The notes under the pieces are model-generated. The model was not told the origin of the DNA, searched no databases, and worked only from the letters and a program-made list of their open reading frames with translations. Positions 17,249-28,168 of a DNA stretch of 61,215 nucleotides are shown one piece after another. The stretch spans positions 1-61,215 of the forward strand of contig SKON01000080.1 of NCBI GenBank assembly GCA_007120035.1, given 5' to 3'. Source of the DNA: Myxococcales bacterium (GTDB taxonomy: Bacteria > Myxococcota_A > Bradymonadia > Bradymonadales > Bradymonadaceae). How positions within the stretch are numbered: the stretch's first letter is position 1; each line of letters begins with the position of its first letter. The translations under genes and the position numbers were made by a program.

Positions 17249-17556
17249 CGTTGGCCCGCAGCCCGCAGCGGGCCTTGGCCCGCGAGGACCCTCGGGCGTA
17301 GCCCGACTCGCCAAGCCTCGTGGCCTTGGCCCGAGGGGAGGTTCCGGTCCTCCTCGGCGGTTCATCCACCAGCGACCCCAGGAGGCGAAACTGGCACGTC
17401 GTCCGGGTACGCCAATCGATCCTCCTCGGCGGTTCATCCACCAGCGACCCCAGGAGGCGAAACTGGCACCTCTCCTCGGGCCAAGGCCACGAGGCTAAAG
17501 CGAGTCGGGCCTGATACAGCGGCCCGAACGTCCTCGCGGGCCAAGGCCCGCTGCGG
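17249..17556. repeat. Interspersed palindromic element, family 1, copy B
   Basis: Copy B is inverted relative to copy A (2797-3070). The arms at about 17261-17341 and 17469-17556 pair, carrying the same arm-specific differences but swapped. Its centre contains a 50-bp segment duplicated perfectly at 17348-17397 and 17420-17469, separated by 22 bp; copy A has one version of that segment. The duplicated segment itself can pair (CCTCCT with AGGAGG). No gene is seen in 17239-17686. Confidence 0.8.
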
Positions 17557-17686
17557 AATGGAGACAACCCACCGACGGAAAAAAACGGATCACACCCACC
17601 TTCTCCCCGCCCCTGGCGCCCCTCCCCCTTCGATGGTACCCTCCCCACGCGTTTCATGAGTTGAACACTAGGAATGGGAGAATTCG

Positions 17687-18640
17687 ATGGCGCGGCAGAG
17701 CAGGTCCTTCAGCGAACAGTTCGGCAACCTGAAATACCTCCTGCAGCACTCGGTCACCATCATCGGCAAGAATAAAGCCATCGCCTACCCCATGGTGGCC
17801 ATGGCGGTGTACAGCTTCCTCTTGACCTCCTTCTTCTTCCTGGCCATCGCCTTCATCCTGGCCGACATCCCGGTGCTCGGGTTCCTCCTGCTCCTGCCGG
17901 TGATCTTCTTCTGGTTTTTACGGTTCATCTTCTACGTGTACCAGAAGATGGCCATGAGCTGGCTGGTCCATCAGACGATCCTGGGGCTGAAGCGGTCCTT
18001 CGGGGACTCCCAGAAGCACGCCATGGGGCTCAAGGGTCAGATCCTGGGGATCGCCGTGGTCGACGTGGTGATGAAGTACGCCGGATCCAAGAGTAAACAG
18101 GCCGGGGGCATCGTGGGCATCGTGATCCGCCTGGTGGTGGCCGGCCTGGCCAAGGTCTGGGATCTGGCCCGCCACTTCCTGCTGCCCTCCATCGCCATCG
18201 ACCGACACACCCTGAAGCAGTCCGTAGAAGAGATGAAGAAGCTCAAGGAGCGGGTGCCCGAGACCCTGGTGGGGGTCTTCGGGATCGACTTCGTGGGCAA
18301 CATCGTGATGAAGCTGATCTCCCCGATCTACTTCGTGATCATCCTCCTGGGCCTGGCCATCGGGTGGGCCCTCGGGGGCTTCCTCCCGGACATCATGGTC
18401 CTCCCCCTGGACGACGGTCTCTCCATCGCCTGGCCTCCCGTGCTGGCCATGATCTTCCTGGCCAAGTCCATCAGCATCCTTCTGGCCTACGCCACGGCCT
18501 CGGTAAAGGTGATCTACTTCACCATCTTCTACACCCAGCTCGTTCACGGGGAGTCCATCAACCCCGCTCTCCGTGATGACCTCAAGCAGTATCTCCGCCT
18601 GGAAGAGGGCGTGGAGCTCGAGAAATCCGCGGGTTGGTGA
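17687..18640 (+). CDS. DUF6159-like integral membrane protein
   Basis: A 317-residue protein with about six hydrophobic segments: two near 37-85, further ones at about 113-122 and 150-165, and a C-terminal group at about 210-290. Conserved features of this family include the basic amphipathic start, an internal RHFLLPSIAID followed by a charged helix SVEEMKKLKERVPET, and the final FYTQLVHGE. The function of the family is unknown; it resembles small membrane proteins annotated DUF6159. Its stop is 17 bp before the ppx ATG, so the two are likely cotranscribed. Confidence 0.65.
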   Translation: MARQSRSFSEQFGNLKYLLQHSVTIIGKNKAIAYPMVAMAVYSFLLTSFFFLAIAFILADIPVLGFLLLLPVIFFWFLRFIFYVYQKMAMSWLVHQTILGLKRSFGDSQKHAMGLKGQILGIAVVDVVMKYAGSKSKQAGGIVGIVIRLVVAGLAKVWDLARHFLLPSIAIDRHTLKQSVEEMKKLKERVPETLVGVFGIDFVGNIVMKLISPIYFVIILLGLAIGWALGGFLPDIMVLPLDDGLSIAWPPVLAMIFLAKSISILLAYATASVKVIYFTIFYTQLVHGESINPALRDDLKQYLRLEEGVELEKSAGW

Positions 18641-18657
18641 GGCAGGAACGACTCGAC

Positions 18658-20145
18658 ATGTCCGACACCAAGACCGTCGCCGCCGTCGACCTGGGGTCCA
18701 ACAGCTTCCATATGGTCCTGGCCCGGGTCGGCGACGGCCAGGTGCAGATCATCGACCGCATCAAAGAGATGGTCCGCCTCGCCGGCGGTCTGGAGGACGA
18801 CAAGACCCTGAGCTCCGAGGCTCGGGAGCGCGCCCTGGAGTGTCTGAGCCGGTTCGGTGAGCGCCTCCGAGGCGTCAACACCCAGAACGTCCGGGCCGTG
18901 GGCACCAACACCCTGCGGAAAGCCCGCGACCCCCTGGCCTTCTTAGAGGAGCTCCAGGGGGCCCTGGGCCACCCCGTGGAGATCATCAGCGGCCTGGAGG
19001 AGGCCCGGCTGGTGTACCTCGGGGTCGCCCACACTGTAGAGCCCACCGACGGTCACCGCCTGGTGATCGACATCGGCGGAGGGAGCACGGAGTTCGTGAT
19101 CGGCGAGGGCTTCGAGCCCCTGGTCCGCGAGTCGAAGTTCATGGGCTGCGTCGGCTTCACTCGCAGGTTCTTCGCCGACGGAAAGGCCGACGAGAACTCC
19201 TTCGAGCAGGCGATCCTGGCGGCCAAACAAGAGGTCGAGCTCCTGGTGCCCGCGTTCCGGAGGGTCGGCTGGGATGAAGCCTTCGGATCTTCGGGGACCA
19301 ATAAGGCGGCCTGTACCATCGCCGAGGAGATGGGGTGGTCTCGCGGCGTGCTGACCCACAAGGGGCTTCAAAAGATCAAAGACCGGGTGATCCGCGATGG
19401 CGAGGCCAACCCCGGTCGTCTCCGGGGCCTGAGCGAGCGACGGGCCCCGGTGTTCCCGGCGGGGCTGGCGATCTTGATCGCCATCTTCGAGATCCTCGAG
19501 CTCGACGGGATGGTCCCCTCCGACGGGGCCCTCCGGGAGGGGCTGCTCTTCGACCTTTTGGGACGGATGGACCGCGAGGACATCCGGGAGCGCACCGTGG
19601 CCGTCATGGCCACCCGATACGGCGTCGACCAGGTCCAAGCGGAGCGGGTGGAGAACACCGCCGTCGGGCTCCTCCACCAGGTGCGCGACGCCTGGGAGCT
19701 CGACTCCGACTACCTGGAGAGCCTCCTCCGGTGGGCCTGCCAACTCCACGAGATCGGCCTCGCCATTTCACACTCCCGGTTCCACAAGCACGGCAGCTAC
19801 CTTGTCGAGAACTCCGACATGCCCGGGTTCTCTCGCCAGGACCAGCACTTGCTCTGGGCGATGGTCCGTAGCCACCGGCGATCCTTCAAGCCCCACCGCT
19901 TCCAGAACGCCCCGGGAGATCTGCCTACCCAGGGCCTGCGCCTGTCCGTCTTGCTCCGGCTGGCGATCCGCCTCAACCGCAGCCGCCTTGACGATCAAGT
20001 GCCGGACTTGAAATTAGTCGCCCGTGACGACACTCTCTCATTGGTCTTTCCGGAGGGGTGGTTAGAGTCCATGCCCCTGACCCGCGCGGTCCTGGAAGAA
20101 GAGGCCGCCTATCTGAAGAGCGGCGGCGTCAAGCTGACCTGGTAA
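18658..20145 (+). CDS. ppx: Exopolyphosphatase / guanosine pentaphosphate phosphohydrolase
   Basis: A 495-residue ASKHA-fold phosphatase. The first phosphate-binding loop is VDLGSNSFHMV (residues 9-19) and the second is DIGGGSTEF (about 138-146). The length matches Ppx/GppA enzymes with the C-terminal HD-like helical domain, seen here as WACQLHEIGLAISHSRFHKHG (about 361-381). It releases phosphate from polyphosphate ends, or converts pppGpp to ppGpp; the subtype cannot be told by eye. ATG at 18658 is preferred because the motif starts just after it; an upstream TTG/GTG overlaps the preceding gene. Confidence 0.88.
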   Translation: MSDTKTVAAVDLGSNSFHMVLARVGDGQVQIIDRIKEMVRLAGGLEDDKTLSSEARERALECLSRFGERLRGVNTQNVRAVGTNTLRKARDPLAFLEELQGALGHPVEIISGLEEARLVYLGVAHTVEPTDGHRLVIDIGGGSTEFVIGEGFEPLVRESKFMGCVGFTRRFFADGKADENSFEQAILAAKQEVELLVPAFRRVGWDEAFGSSGTNKAACTIAEEMGWSRGVLTHKGLQKIKDRVIRDGEANPGRLRGLSERRAPVFPAGLAILIAIFEILELDGMVPSDGALREGLLFDLLGRMDREDIRERTVAVMATRYGVDQVQAERVENTAVGLLHQVRDAWELDSDYLESLLRWACQLHEIGLAISHSRFHKHGSYLVENSDMPGFSRQDQHLLWAMVRSHRRSFKPHRFQNAPGDLPTQGLRLSVLLRLAIRLNRSRLDDQVPDLKLVARDDTLSLVFPEGWLESMPLTRAVLEEEAAYLKSGGVKLTW

Positions 20146-20166
20146 TTCTGTCGGGAGCACCTAGCG

Positions 20167-21294
20167 ATGGTTCGATGGTGGAGAGTAGCCCTGGCGGTCC
20201 TCTTGATGGGGATCGTCGTCGTCGGGTGCGGACGGCAGTTCGAACCTTATTGGCGAGTCGATAAGCTACGGGTGATGGCCGTCAAGGGCGACCCCGTGGT
20301 GGCCCGGGCCTTTGAGCCCGTGACCCTCTCGGCCCTGGTGTGGGCGCCCCCTGGTCAGGAGATCTCCTACTTCTGGTCCTGGTGCCCCGTGCGGACCTCC
20401 GCCGGCGATGACTTCGAGTGTCCCCTCGACGAGGACCTCCTGGAAGACCTGGGGGCCAACGACTTCGACGGCGGAAATGGCGACAACGACAACGGCGACG
20501 GCGACAACGGCGACATCGACGACCTCCTGGCCCAGCTCCTGTTGAACGCCGACGAGCCCGAGGCCACCTTCCTCAACCCCTTCGGGGAAGAAGAGGTCCG
20601 GGCCTTCTGCGAGGCCATCGTGGCCGCCGTCCTGGAAGCCGTCGACGATCCGGAGCTCGCCGGATTCCTCCCCGGTGGGGACTGCTCCCAGGGCTATGAG
20701 GTGAGCATCCGGCTCGAGGTCCAGGCCGGCGACGAGCGGGTCGTGACCTCCAAGCGGCTCACCCTCTGGGGGGGCGCCGAAGAGGTAAACGAGAACCCCC
20801 GGATGGAGGGGATCGCCATCCGCCCCGAGGATCCCGATGACCTCGACGCGCTCATCGCCGCCGGCTGGGACATCGAAGCCGGCGCCGACCACGACGACCA
20901 GTGGGTGCTCATCCCCCCCGGCGAGGAGCTCGTCGTCTTGGAGGACGTCGTCTATGAGGTCCGGGGTGCACTCGATCCGGAGAGCATCCTGACCTACACG
21001 CCGCCCACGCCCCAGGGCCAATCCCAGCCCCGAGATCCGCGCCAGGAAGCCTTCGTGTTCCGGTACTTCACCACCGGCGGAAACCTCGGCGGCTCTCGCC
21101 GCCTCTTCGCCCCGCCCCAGAACACTCTGGAAGAGGCCCCGATCACGACCTTCCGGGTCTCCGCCGAGGATCGAGAGCGGCGATGCATGGAGCCCGAGGG
21201 CTCAGACTGCCGGGTGCGCCTCTGGTCCATCGCCCGGGACGGCCGCCTGGGCCTTGATTGGGCGGAAGCCCAGCTCCTTGTGAGGTCCCGATGA
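20167..21294 (+). CDS. Lipoprotein of unknown function, coupled to TonB receptor
   Basis: A 375-residue protein with lipobox IVVVGC (about Cys20). The mature N-terminal part (LRVMAVKGDPVVARAFEPVTLSALVW) resembles the start of other large-genome surface lipoproteins with an Ig-like beta domain. A low-complexity Asn/Gly/Asp tract lies at about 98-118 (GDNDNGDGDNGD). No catalytic motif is seen. Its stop overlaps the ATG of the TonB-dependent receptor (ATGA), so it may be a surface-exposed partner of that receptor, analogous in arrangement to SusD-type lipoproteins but not similar in sequence. That role is inference. Confidence 0.7.
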   Translation: MVRWWRVALAVLLMGIVVVGCGRQFEPYWRVDKLRVMAVKGDPVVARAFEPVTLSALVWAPPGQEISYFWSWCPVRTSAGDDFECPLDEDLLEDLGANDFDGGNGDNDNGDGDNGDIDDLLAQLLLNADEPEATFLNPFGEEEVRAFCEAIVAAVLEAVDDPELAGFLPGGDCSQGYEVSIRLEVQAGDERVVTSKRLTLWGGAEEVNENPRMEGIAIRPEDPDDLDALIAAGWDIEAGADHDDQWVLIPPGEELVVLEDVVYEVRGALDPESILTYTPPTPQGQSQPRDPRQEAFVFRYFTTGGNLGGSRRLFAPPQNTLEEAPITTFRVSAEDRERRCMEPEGSDCRVRLWSIARDGRLGLDWAEAQLLVRSR

Positions 21295-24215
21295 CGCTCT
21301 TGCGAAGTAGAATCGTACTGGTCCTCTTCCTCTCCCTGGCATTCACCGCCCTGGTCTTCTCCGGGCAGGCCCTCGCCGACGAGCCCGACGTCGAAGTCGA
21401 AGACGTCGGCGAGGCTGACGAGCTCCCCACTCGGGGCCAGGTCGTCCCCCCGTCGCTGCGCCGAGAGGTCCGGGCGGACTACACCAACGAGGCCGTGGAG
21501 GCCCGGGTGGAGGGCGACGTGATCCTGGAGATCACCATCGACGCCGACGGCATGGTCCAGCAGGTCGTCGTCGCCGAGGGCCTGGGCTACGGCCTCGACG
21601 AGGCCGCCATGGACGCCGCCTGGCAGTTCGAATTCGAGCCGGCCACTCTCGACGGCACCCCCGTTCCGGTGACCCTGAACTTCGCCGTGCGGTTCAGCCT
21701 CCCCATCTTCCCGGCGAACTTCGCCGGCCGCCTCGCCGACCCCGAGACCGACGAGGGCATCGAGGGAGCCCGCATCGAGATCACCTACGTCGGCGACGAA
21801 CACAGCCCCCCGCCGCAGGCCCGGACCTTCACCGACGCCGACGGGAACTTCCTCATCGAGGAGATGCCCCACGGCACCTACGCCGTGACCCTGAGCGTCG
21901 AGGAGTACGCCGACTTCGAGACCGACATCGAGCTCGTCCAGGGAGAGACCACCGAGGTGGAGTACTCCCTGACCCGAGAGGTAGAGAACCTGGTCGGACA
22001 GATCCGGGAAGCCGGCACCCGGTCGCCGCTGGCCGGCACGGAGATCACCCTCCTGGACCAGGAGACCGGCGAGGAGATTCGTCAGGACTTTTCGGTCCGT
22101 GAGGGGCGGTTCGGGTTCCGCGGAGTCCCCCCGGGTCAGTACGTCCTGCGGGTCACCGGCGACGGCTTCATCACGGCGAGCTTCGAGGTTGAGGTGGCCG
22201 CCCAGGAGATCACCGAAGGCACCTTCTACGTCCGGGCCGAGACGTACGACAGCCTGACGGTCCGCACCACCGCCGAGCGAGAGCGGGCCGAGGTCACGCG
22301 CCAGACCATTCGTTTGGAAGAGGTCCGCCGGATCCCCGGCGCCGCCAACGACGTGATCCGGGCCGTGCAGAACCTCCCCGGCGTCGCCCGGCCCCAGTTC
22401 CTGGGCGGCCAGATCATCGTCCGGGGATCCGCCCCGGAGGACACGGCGATCTTCCTCGAGGGCGACAGCATCCCCATCGCCTTTCACTTTTTGGGCGGCC
22501 CGGCGGTGATCAGCACCGAGATGGTGGACGCCATCAACTTCTACCCCGGCAACTTCAGCACCCGCTACGGCCGGGCCACCGCCGGGGTGATCGACATCGG
22601 CACCCGGTCGCCCCGGACCGACCGGTTCCACGGCACCCTGCAGGTCGATCTTCTGAACAGCGCCGCTATTGTCGAGGGGCCGATCAACGACAACTGGAGC
22701 TTCGCCCTCTCCGGCCGCCGCAGTTACTACGACCTCTTCTTACCCTCCATCCTGCGCCGCCTGGAGACAGACATCATCGTCACCCCCCGGTACTACGACT
22801 ATCAGAGCTGGACCACCTACCGCAGCGACAGCGGCAACCACAAGGTGGAGTTCTTCATCTACGGCTCCGACGACAGCCTGGATTTGATCCTCCCCGAAGG
22901 CGAGCCCCAGGGGGATCAGAACATCCAGGTCAACCAGGTCGGGTTCGACAACTTCTTCCACCGCGGCCAAGCCCGGTGGGAGTGGACCCCGGAGGACATG
23001 CCCCTGGAGAGCTCTTTAATGGGGTCCTTCGGCCTGAACCGGGTGGCCCTGGAGGCCACAGAAGACCTCTTCTTCATCCTGGACTACTACACCTCCCAGA
23101 TCCGATGGGACAACCGGGTGCAGCTCTCGGAGAACCTGCGGCTGCGGGCCGGGGTGGACGCCCAGCTCGGAGACATTCGATACTCCTTCGCCTTCCCCGA
23201 CTTCGACGCCACCACCGACGACACCTCCAGCGCCGACGGCCAGAGCGACGCCCCGAACATCGAAGGAAACCTCGGCGACGAGCGCCAGGTCTACGAGGTG
23301 CTCCCCGCGGTCTACGCCGAGGTCGACTACGAGCTCTTCGACCGGTGGACCCTCACCCCGGGGCTGCGGGCCGACTACTTCGGGCCCGTCAACGAGGTCT
23401 CCATCTCTCCCCGGTTCTCCACCCGGTACCGCCTCACCGACGAGGTGCTCCTGAAGGGCGGCGTGGGCCTCTTCACCCAGCCCCCCATCCCGGGTCAGAC
23501 CGAGGAGGACTTCGGCAACCCGGACCTGACCTTCGAGAAGGCCATGCACTACGCCCTCGGCACGGAGTGGCGGCCCCTGGACTTCGTCACCGTAGACACC
23601 ACCCTCTTCTTCCGAGACAGCTTCGACCTGGTGTCCACCACCAACGCCGAGGTCCTTGACGACGAGGGCCGCCGCCGACCCCTGATCTACGACAACACCG
23701 GCCAGGGCCGGGCCTACGGCTGGGAACTTTTGGTACGCCACAACCCCCGAAACAACTTCTTCGGCTGGATCGCCTACACCCTGTCCCGGTCGGAGCGCCT
23801 GAGCCGCAGCACCGGCGACTGGGTGCTCTTCGGCTTCGACCAGACCCATATCCTGACCCTCGTCGCCGGCTACAACCTCCCCTGGAATTTCGACGTCTCC
23901 GGCCGGTTCCGGCTGGTCACGGGCAACCCCGAGACCCCCATCGTCGGCGCCGCCTTCGACGCCGACGCCGACACCTACCGCCCCCAGTTCGGAGATCCCA
24001 ACAGCACCCGGGCCGGCACCTTCAACCAGCTCGACATCCGAGTGGACCGGCGGTGGATCTTCAACACCTGGACCCTGTCAGCCTACCTGGACATCACCAA
24101 CGTGTACAACGCCGTCAACCCCGAGGGGACCCGGTACAACTTCGACTACACCGACTCCGAGCCCCTGCGAGGGCTGCCGTTTCTGCCGACCCTGGGGGTG
24201 ACGGCACGATTCTGA
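21291..24215 (+). CDS. TonB-dependent receptor with N-terminal TonB C-like domain
   Basis: A 974-residue outer-membrane receptor. The signal peptide ends QALA. Residues ~45-135 match a TonB C-terminal domain (VEGDVILEITIDADGMV then AAMDAAWQFEFEPATLDGTPV), normally found in the inner-membrane energiser. Two carboxypeptidase-regulatory-like beta domains follow (~145-230 and ~235-315), then a plug domain (RRIPGAANDVIRAVQNLPGVARP with IIVRGSAPEDT), then a 22-strand-type barrel ending in VTARF with a terminal Phe. Such receptors import scarce ligands such as siderophores, vitamins or oligomers; the ligand is unknown. The upstream lipoprotein is translationally coupled. Confidence 0.88.
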   Translation: MTLLRSRIVLVLFLSLAFTALVFSGQALADEPDVEVEDVGEADELPTRGQVVPPSLRREVRADYTNEAVEARVEGDVILEITIDADGMVQQVVVAEGLGYGLDEAAMDAAWQFEFEPATLDGTPVPVTLNFAVRFSLPIFPANFAGRLADPETDEGIEGARIEITYVGDEHSPPPQARTFTDADGNFLIEEMPHGTYAVTLSVEEYADFETDIELVQGETTEVEYSLTREVENLVGQIREAGTRSPLAGTEITLLDQETGEEIRQDFSVREGRFGFRGVPPGQYVLRVTGDGFITASFEVEVAAQEITEGTFYVRAETYDSLTVRTTAERERAEVTRQTIRLEEVRRIPGAANDVIRAVQNLPGVARPQFLGGQIIVRGSAPEDTAIFLEGDSIPIAFHFLGGPAVISTEMVDAINFYPGNFSTRYGRATAGVIDIGTRSPRTDRFHGTLQVDLLNSAAIVEGPINDNWSFALSGRRSYYDLFLPSILRRLETDIIVTPRYYDYQSWTTYRSDSGNHKVEFFIYGSDDSLDLILPEGEPQGDQNIQVNQVGFDNFFHRGQARWEWTPEDMPLESSLMGSFGLNRVALEATEDLFFILDYYTSQIRWDNRVQLSENLRLRAGVDAQLGDIRYSFAFPDFDATTDDTSSADGQSDAPNIEGNLGDERQVYEVLPAVYAEVDYELFDRWTLTPGLRADYFGPVNEVSISPRFSTRYRLTDEVLLKGGVGLFTQPPIPGQTEEDFGNPDLTFEKAMHYALGTEWRPLDFVTVDTTLFFRDSFDLVSTTNAEVLDDEGRRRPLIYDNTGQGRAYGWELLVRHNPRNNFFGWIAYTLSRSERLSRSTGDWVLFGFDQTHILTLVAGYNLPWNFDVSGRFRLVTGNPETPIVGAAFDADADTYRPQFGDPNSTRAGTFNQLDIRVDRRWIFNTWTLSAYLDITNVYNAVNPEGTRYNFDYTDSEPLRGLPFLPTLGVTARF

Positions 24216-24274
24216 TAGGGAGGTCGGAACGGCTCGGGTACGCTCCATTTCATGGCACTCTTCAATCGTCGAAC

Positions 24275-24613
24275 CTACTCGGGCACCTCGCAGAGATCGG
24301 AACGAGTCAAAAACCGCATCCCCTCCGGCGCCTCCAGTGAGAATCCCGCCCCTCGGCCGGGCACGGCGTCGATGGTCAGACGGGTATGCTTCCATGTCTC
24401 CCACTGTCGACCACCGATATAGAAATCACACCCTCCGATTTGTCCCAGGAGGACATCTCTCTGACCAATCTGGAAGTCTCCCACGGGGTAACACATGGGC
24501 GCGCTTCCATCGCAACACCCTCCGGACTGATGAAAGAGCAGGTCCCCATGTCGCGCTTGAAGGGTCCGGATCAGTTTCAGAGCGGCCTCTGTGGCTTGTA
24601 CTCGGGGTTTCAT
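24275..24613 (-). CDS. DUF779 family protein
   Basis: A 112-residue cytoplasmic protein with the family signature QSGGCCDGSAPMC and the downstream GGCDFYIGGRQWE and PGRGAGFSLE blocks. DUF779 genes are repeatedly found beside NAD-dependent aldehyde dehydrogenases of the AcoD/ExaC type, exactly as here, but the molecular role is unsettled. The Cys-rich signature suggests metal or thiol chemistry. Start has AGGAGGAG just upstream. It lies 94 bp downstream of the dehydrogenase on the same strand and probably shares its transcript. Confidence 0.85.
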   Translation of the reverse strand: MKPRVQATEAALKLIRTLQARHGDLLFHQSGGCCDGSAPMCYPVGDFQIGQRDVLLGQIGGCDFYIGGRQWETWKHTRLTIDAVPGRGAGFSLEAPEGMRFLTRSDLCEVPE

Positions 24614-24707
24614 GCTCCTCCTCCTGGGGTCAGTCCATGCAGCGCCAACGCCCCGAACCCATCCAACGAAGCGGAGAGGTCCGGGGCGTATCGAACTCTA
24701 TCAGATG

Positions 24708-26231
<1,524 letters not shown>

Positions 26232-26282
26232 GGTCGCTCCGTTGGGGGAAGAAACAGGAACCTGCTGGTCCACACCTCTACT

Positions 26283-26298
26283 TCAAGGCTCGTGCCAG
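26283..26298 (-). promoter_or_regulatory. Sigma-54 (-24/-12) promoter of the aldehyde dehydrogenase operon
   Basis: The minus strand reads CTGGCACG-AGCC-TTGA. It matches the consensus YTGGCACG-N4-TTGC except for the last base. Predicted transcription starts near 26271, about 40 bases before the ATG. The presence of a divergent sigma-54 activator gene supports it. Confidence 0.75.
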
Positions 26299-26344
26299 GG
26301 CTCAAGATACACCGCCGAAACAGGCTCTTCTCCAGGTCCTGACT

Positions 26345-26413
26345 GCCCAAACTCATTTTGGGCACATCCACAGACACTGTTGCCGTTGCAGCGTTTCGAT
26401 ACATGGTTGTGTC
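26345..26413. promoter_or_regulatory. Candidate activator-binding sites in the divergent control region
   Basis: Within 26232-26520, upstream of the -24 box, lie a perfect hairpin GCCCAAA-N5-TTTGGGC (26345-26363) and an imperfect palindrome GATACA-N4-TGTGTC (26398-26413). They sit about 60-140 bp upstream of the predicted start, the range used by enhancer-binding proteins. Assignment as operator sites is inference. Confidence 0.35.
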
Positions 26414-26520
26414 GCGTAGGTGTCGCGAATCAGTACGTCCGAGATTCCGTCGGTTTGCCCTTTTCCATCCCCGTCTCTACACTTGTGGAACCCACGGCCC
26501 CCCGCGCGAGCACCGTACTG

Positions 26521-28155
26521 ATGGACTTTCTGATCCTGAATGAAACCGTCGCTTCCACATGGCAGCGATTTCTGAACGGGCGCCGGGAGAGCCTCTCCCG
26601 CAACAGCCTCTCCCGAGAACTACTTCAACGGTGGGAACGTGTCCGGGCGCTGGGCGTGGACCCCGACGGTCCGGAAGAGGTGGAGTCCATCGCTACTCCC
26701 CAGCAAATCCGGGAGCGCCGAGAAGAGCTGGACCGTCTGCTCGTAGAGGGAGAGGAGATCCTCGAGACCACGGCCGCCGCCTTCAGCGCCCGCCACTTCC
26801 TTCTCCTCCTGGCCGATCGGGACGGAATGGTCATCACGACCCTGGGGGGTGGAGAGTTCGCCGACCACGCCCGCAACGTTCGGCTGATCGAGGGGGCCCA
26901 ATGGGCCGAGGAAATTCGAGGCACCAACGCCATCGGCACGGCGCTGGCGGAGAAGCGGCCGGTCGTGGTGAGCGGCTACGCCCACTACGAACGGGTGAAT
27001 CACTCCCTGATTTGCTACAGTTGCCCCATTCGCAACCCCGATGGGGAGGTGGTGGCAGTCCTCGATGCCACCTCGTTTCAAAGCCCTCTGGACCCGTTGG
27101 CCAAATACTCGATCAGCGGCGCCGCCCGAGCCATCGAAGAGAGCTGGTACCAGGCCGTTCGCCAGCCCTCGGACCCTCCCCGGCGCCCGATCTACACCGG
27201 ACTCCCGGCGCCCAAGAAGGACCCCTTCGGTCGTCTCTTCGGAACCGACCCGGCCCTGGAAAAAGCAAAAGAGCGGTCCGCGAAATTCGCCCGCTCCTCC
27301 CTCCCGGTCCTTCTCCTCGCCGAAACAGGCACGGGGAAGAATCTCTTGGCCGAAGCGATCCACAGGGCCAGCGACCGAAGCGATGGTCCTTTCGTCTCCG
27401 TGAATTGTGGAGCCTTAACCCCCAGTCTTCTGGAAAGCGAGCTCTTCGGGTACGGTCCCGGGGCCTTCACCGGCGCCAGCCCCGAGGGTCGAAAAGGTCG
27501 GGTCGCCGCGGCCCACCAGGGAACTCTCTTTCTCGACGAAGTCGGCGAGATGTCTCCCTCTCTTCAGGCCCTCCTGTTGCGGGTATTGGAAGACGGATCG
27601 TTCAACCGCGTCGGAGAATTAGAGACCCAGGTAGTCGACATTCGTCTGATCTGCGCGACCTGCCGAGACCTTCCCGCCATGGTCGAGAGCGGTGAGTTCC
27701 GAAGTGACCTCTTCTACCGGATTCGGGGGGCCCCCATCGGTCTTCCCCCTCTGCGTCAGCGAGAGGATATCGTCGAGCTCGCCGAACATCTCCTGGAAGG
27801 TCTGTGCCCTCCTCCAGGTCGACCGCCCGGGCTCTCGCGAGACTGCCAGAGCTGGCTCCAAACCCATCCCTGGCCCGGCAATATTCGCGAGCTGAAGACG
27901 TCCCTTCACCACGCGCTGATCCTGGCGGACGGACGAGACACCCTGGAGATCGAAGACTTCCCCGATGCTTCCACGTCTACCTCAGACCGGTTACCTCGAG
28001 CCGACGAGCCCCCCGTCTCCGCAGAGGAGTCGGAGAAGCGCGCCGTCCTTCGGGCTCGTGACGCCGCCCAGGGCAATATCTCCGAGATGGCTCGCCGCCT
28101 CGGTGTCGCCCGCACCACGGTCTATCGAATGCTGAAGCGACACGGGCTTCGATGA
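26521..28155 (+). CDS. Sigma-54-dependent activator, AcoR-like
   Basis: A 544-residue enhancer-binding protein. An N-terminal GAF-type sensory region spans about 70-205 (the segment GAQWAEEIRGTNAIGTALAE is typical of AcoR-like proteins). The AAA+ domain, about 240-455, has a Walker A variant ETGTGKN (near 269), an intact sigma-54-contacting loop GAFTGA (near 313) and arginine-rich sensor segments. A Fis-type HTH closes the protein (MARRLGVARTTVYRMLKRHG). Starting at ATG 26521 gives a normal length; the open frame runs further upstream but would cover the divergent promoter. It most likely switches on the adjacent aldehyde dehydrogenase operon in response to a small molecule. Confidence 0.88.
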   Translation: MDFLILNETVASTWQRFLNGRRESLSRNSLSRELLQRWERVRALGVDPDGPEEVESIATPQQIRERREELDRLLVEGEEILETTAAAFSARHFLLLLADRDGMVITTLGGGEFADHARNVRLIEGAQWAEEIRGTNAIGTALAEKRPVVVSGYAHYERVNHSLICYSCPIRNPDGEVVAVLDATSFQSPLDPLAKYSISGAARAIEESWYQAVRQPSDPPRRPIYTGLPAPKKDPFGRLFGTDPALEKAKERSAKFARSSLPVLLLAETGTGKNLLAEAIHRASDRSDGPFVSVNCGALTPSLLESELFGYGPGAFTGASPEGRKGRVAAAHQGTLFLDEVGEMSPSLQALLLRVLEDGSFNRVGELETQVVDIRLICATCRDLPAMVESGEFRSDLFYRIRGAPIGLPPLRQREDIVELAEHLLEGLCPPPGRPPGLSRDCQSWLQTHPWPGNIRELKTSLHHALILADGRDTLEIEDFPDASTSTSDRLPRADEPPVSAEESEKRAVLRARDAAQGNISEMARRLGVARTTVYRMLKRHGLR

Positions 28156-28168
28156 CCACCAGGGCCTC

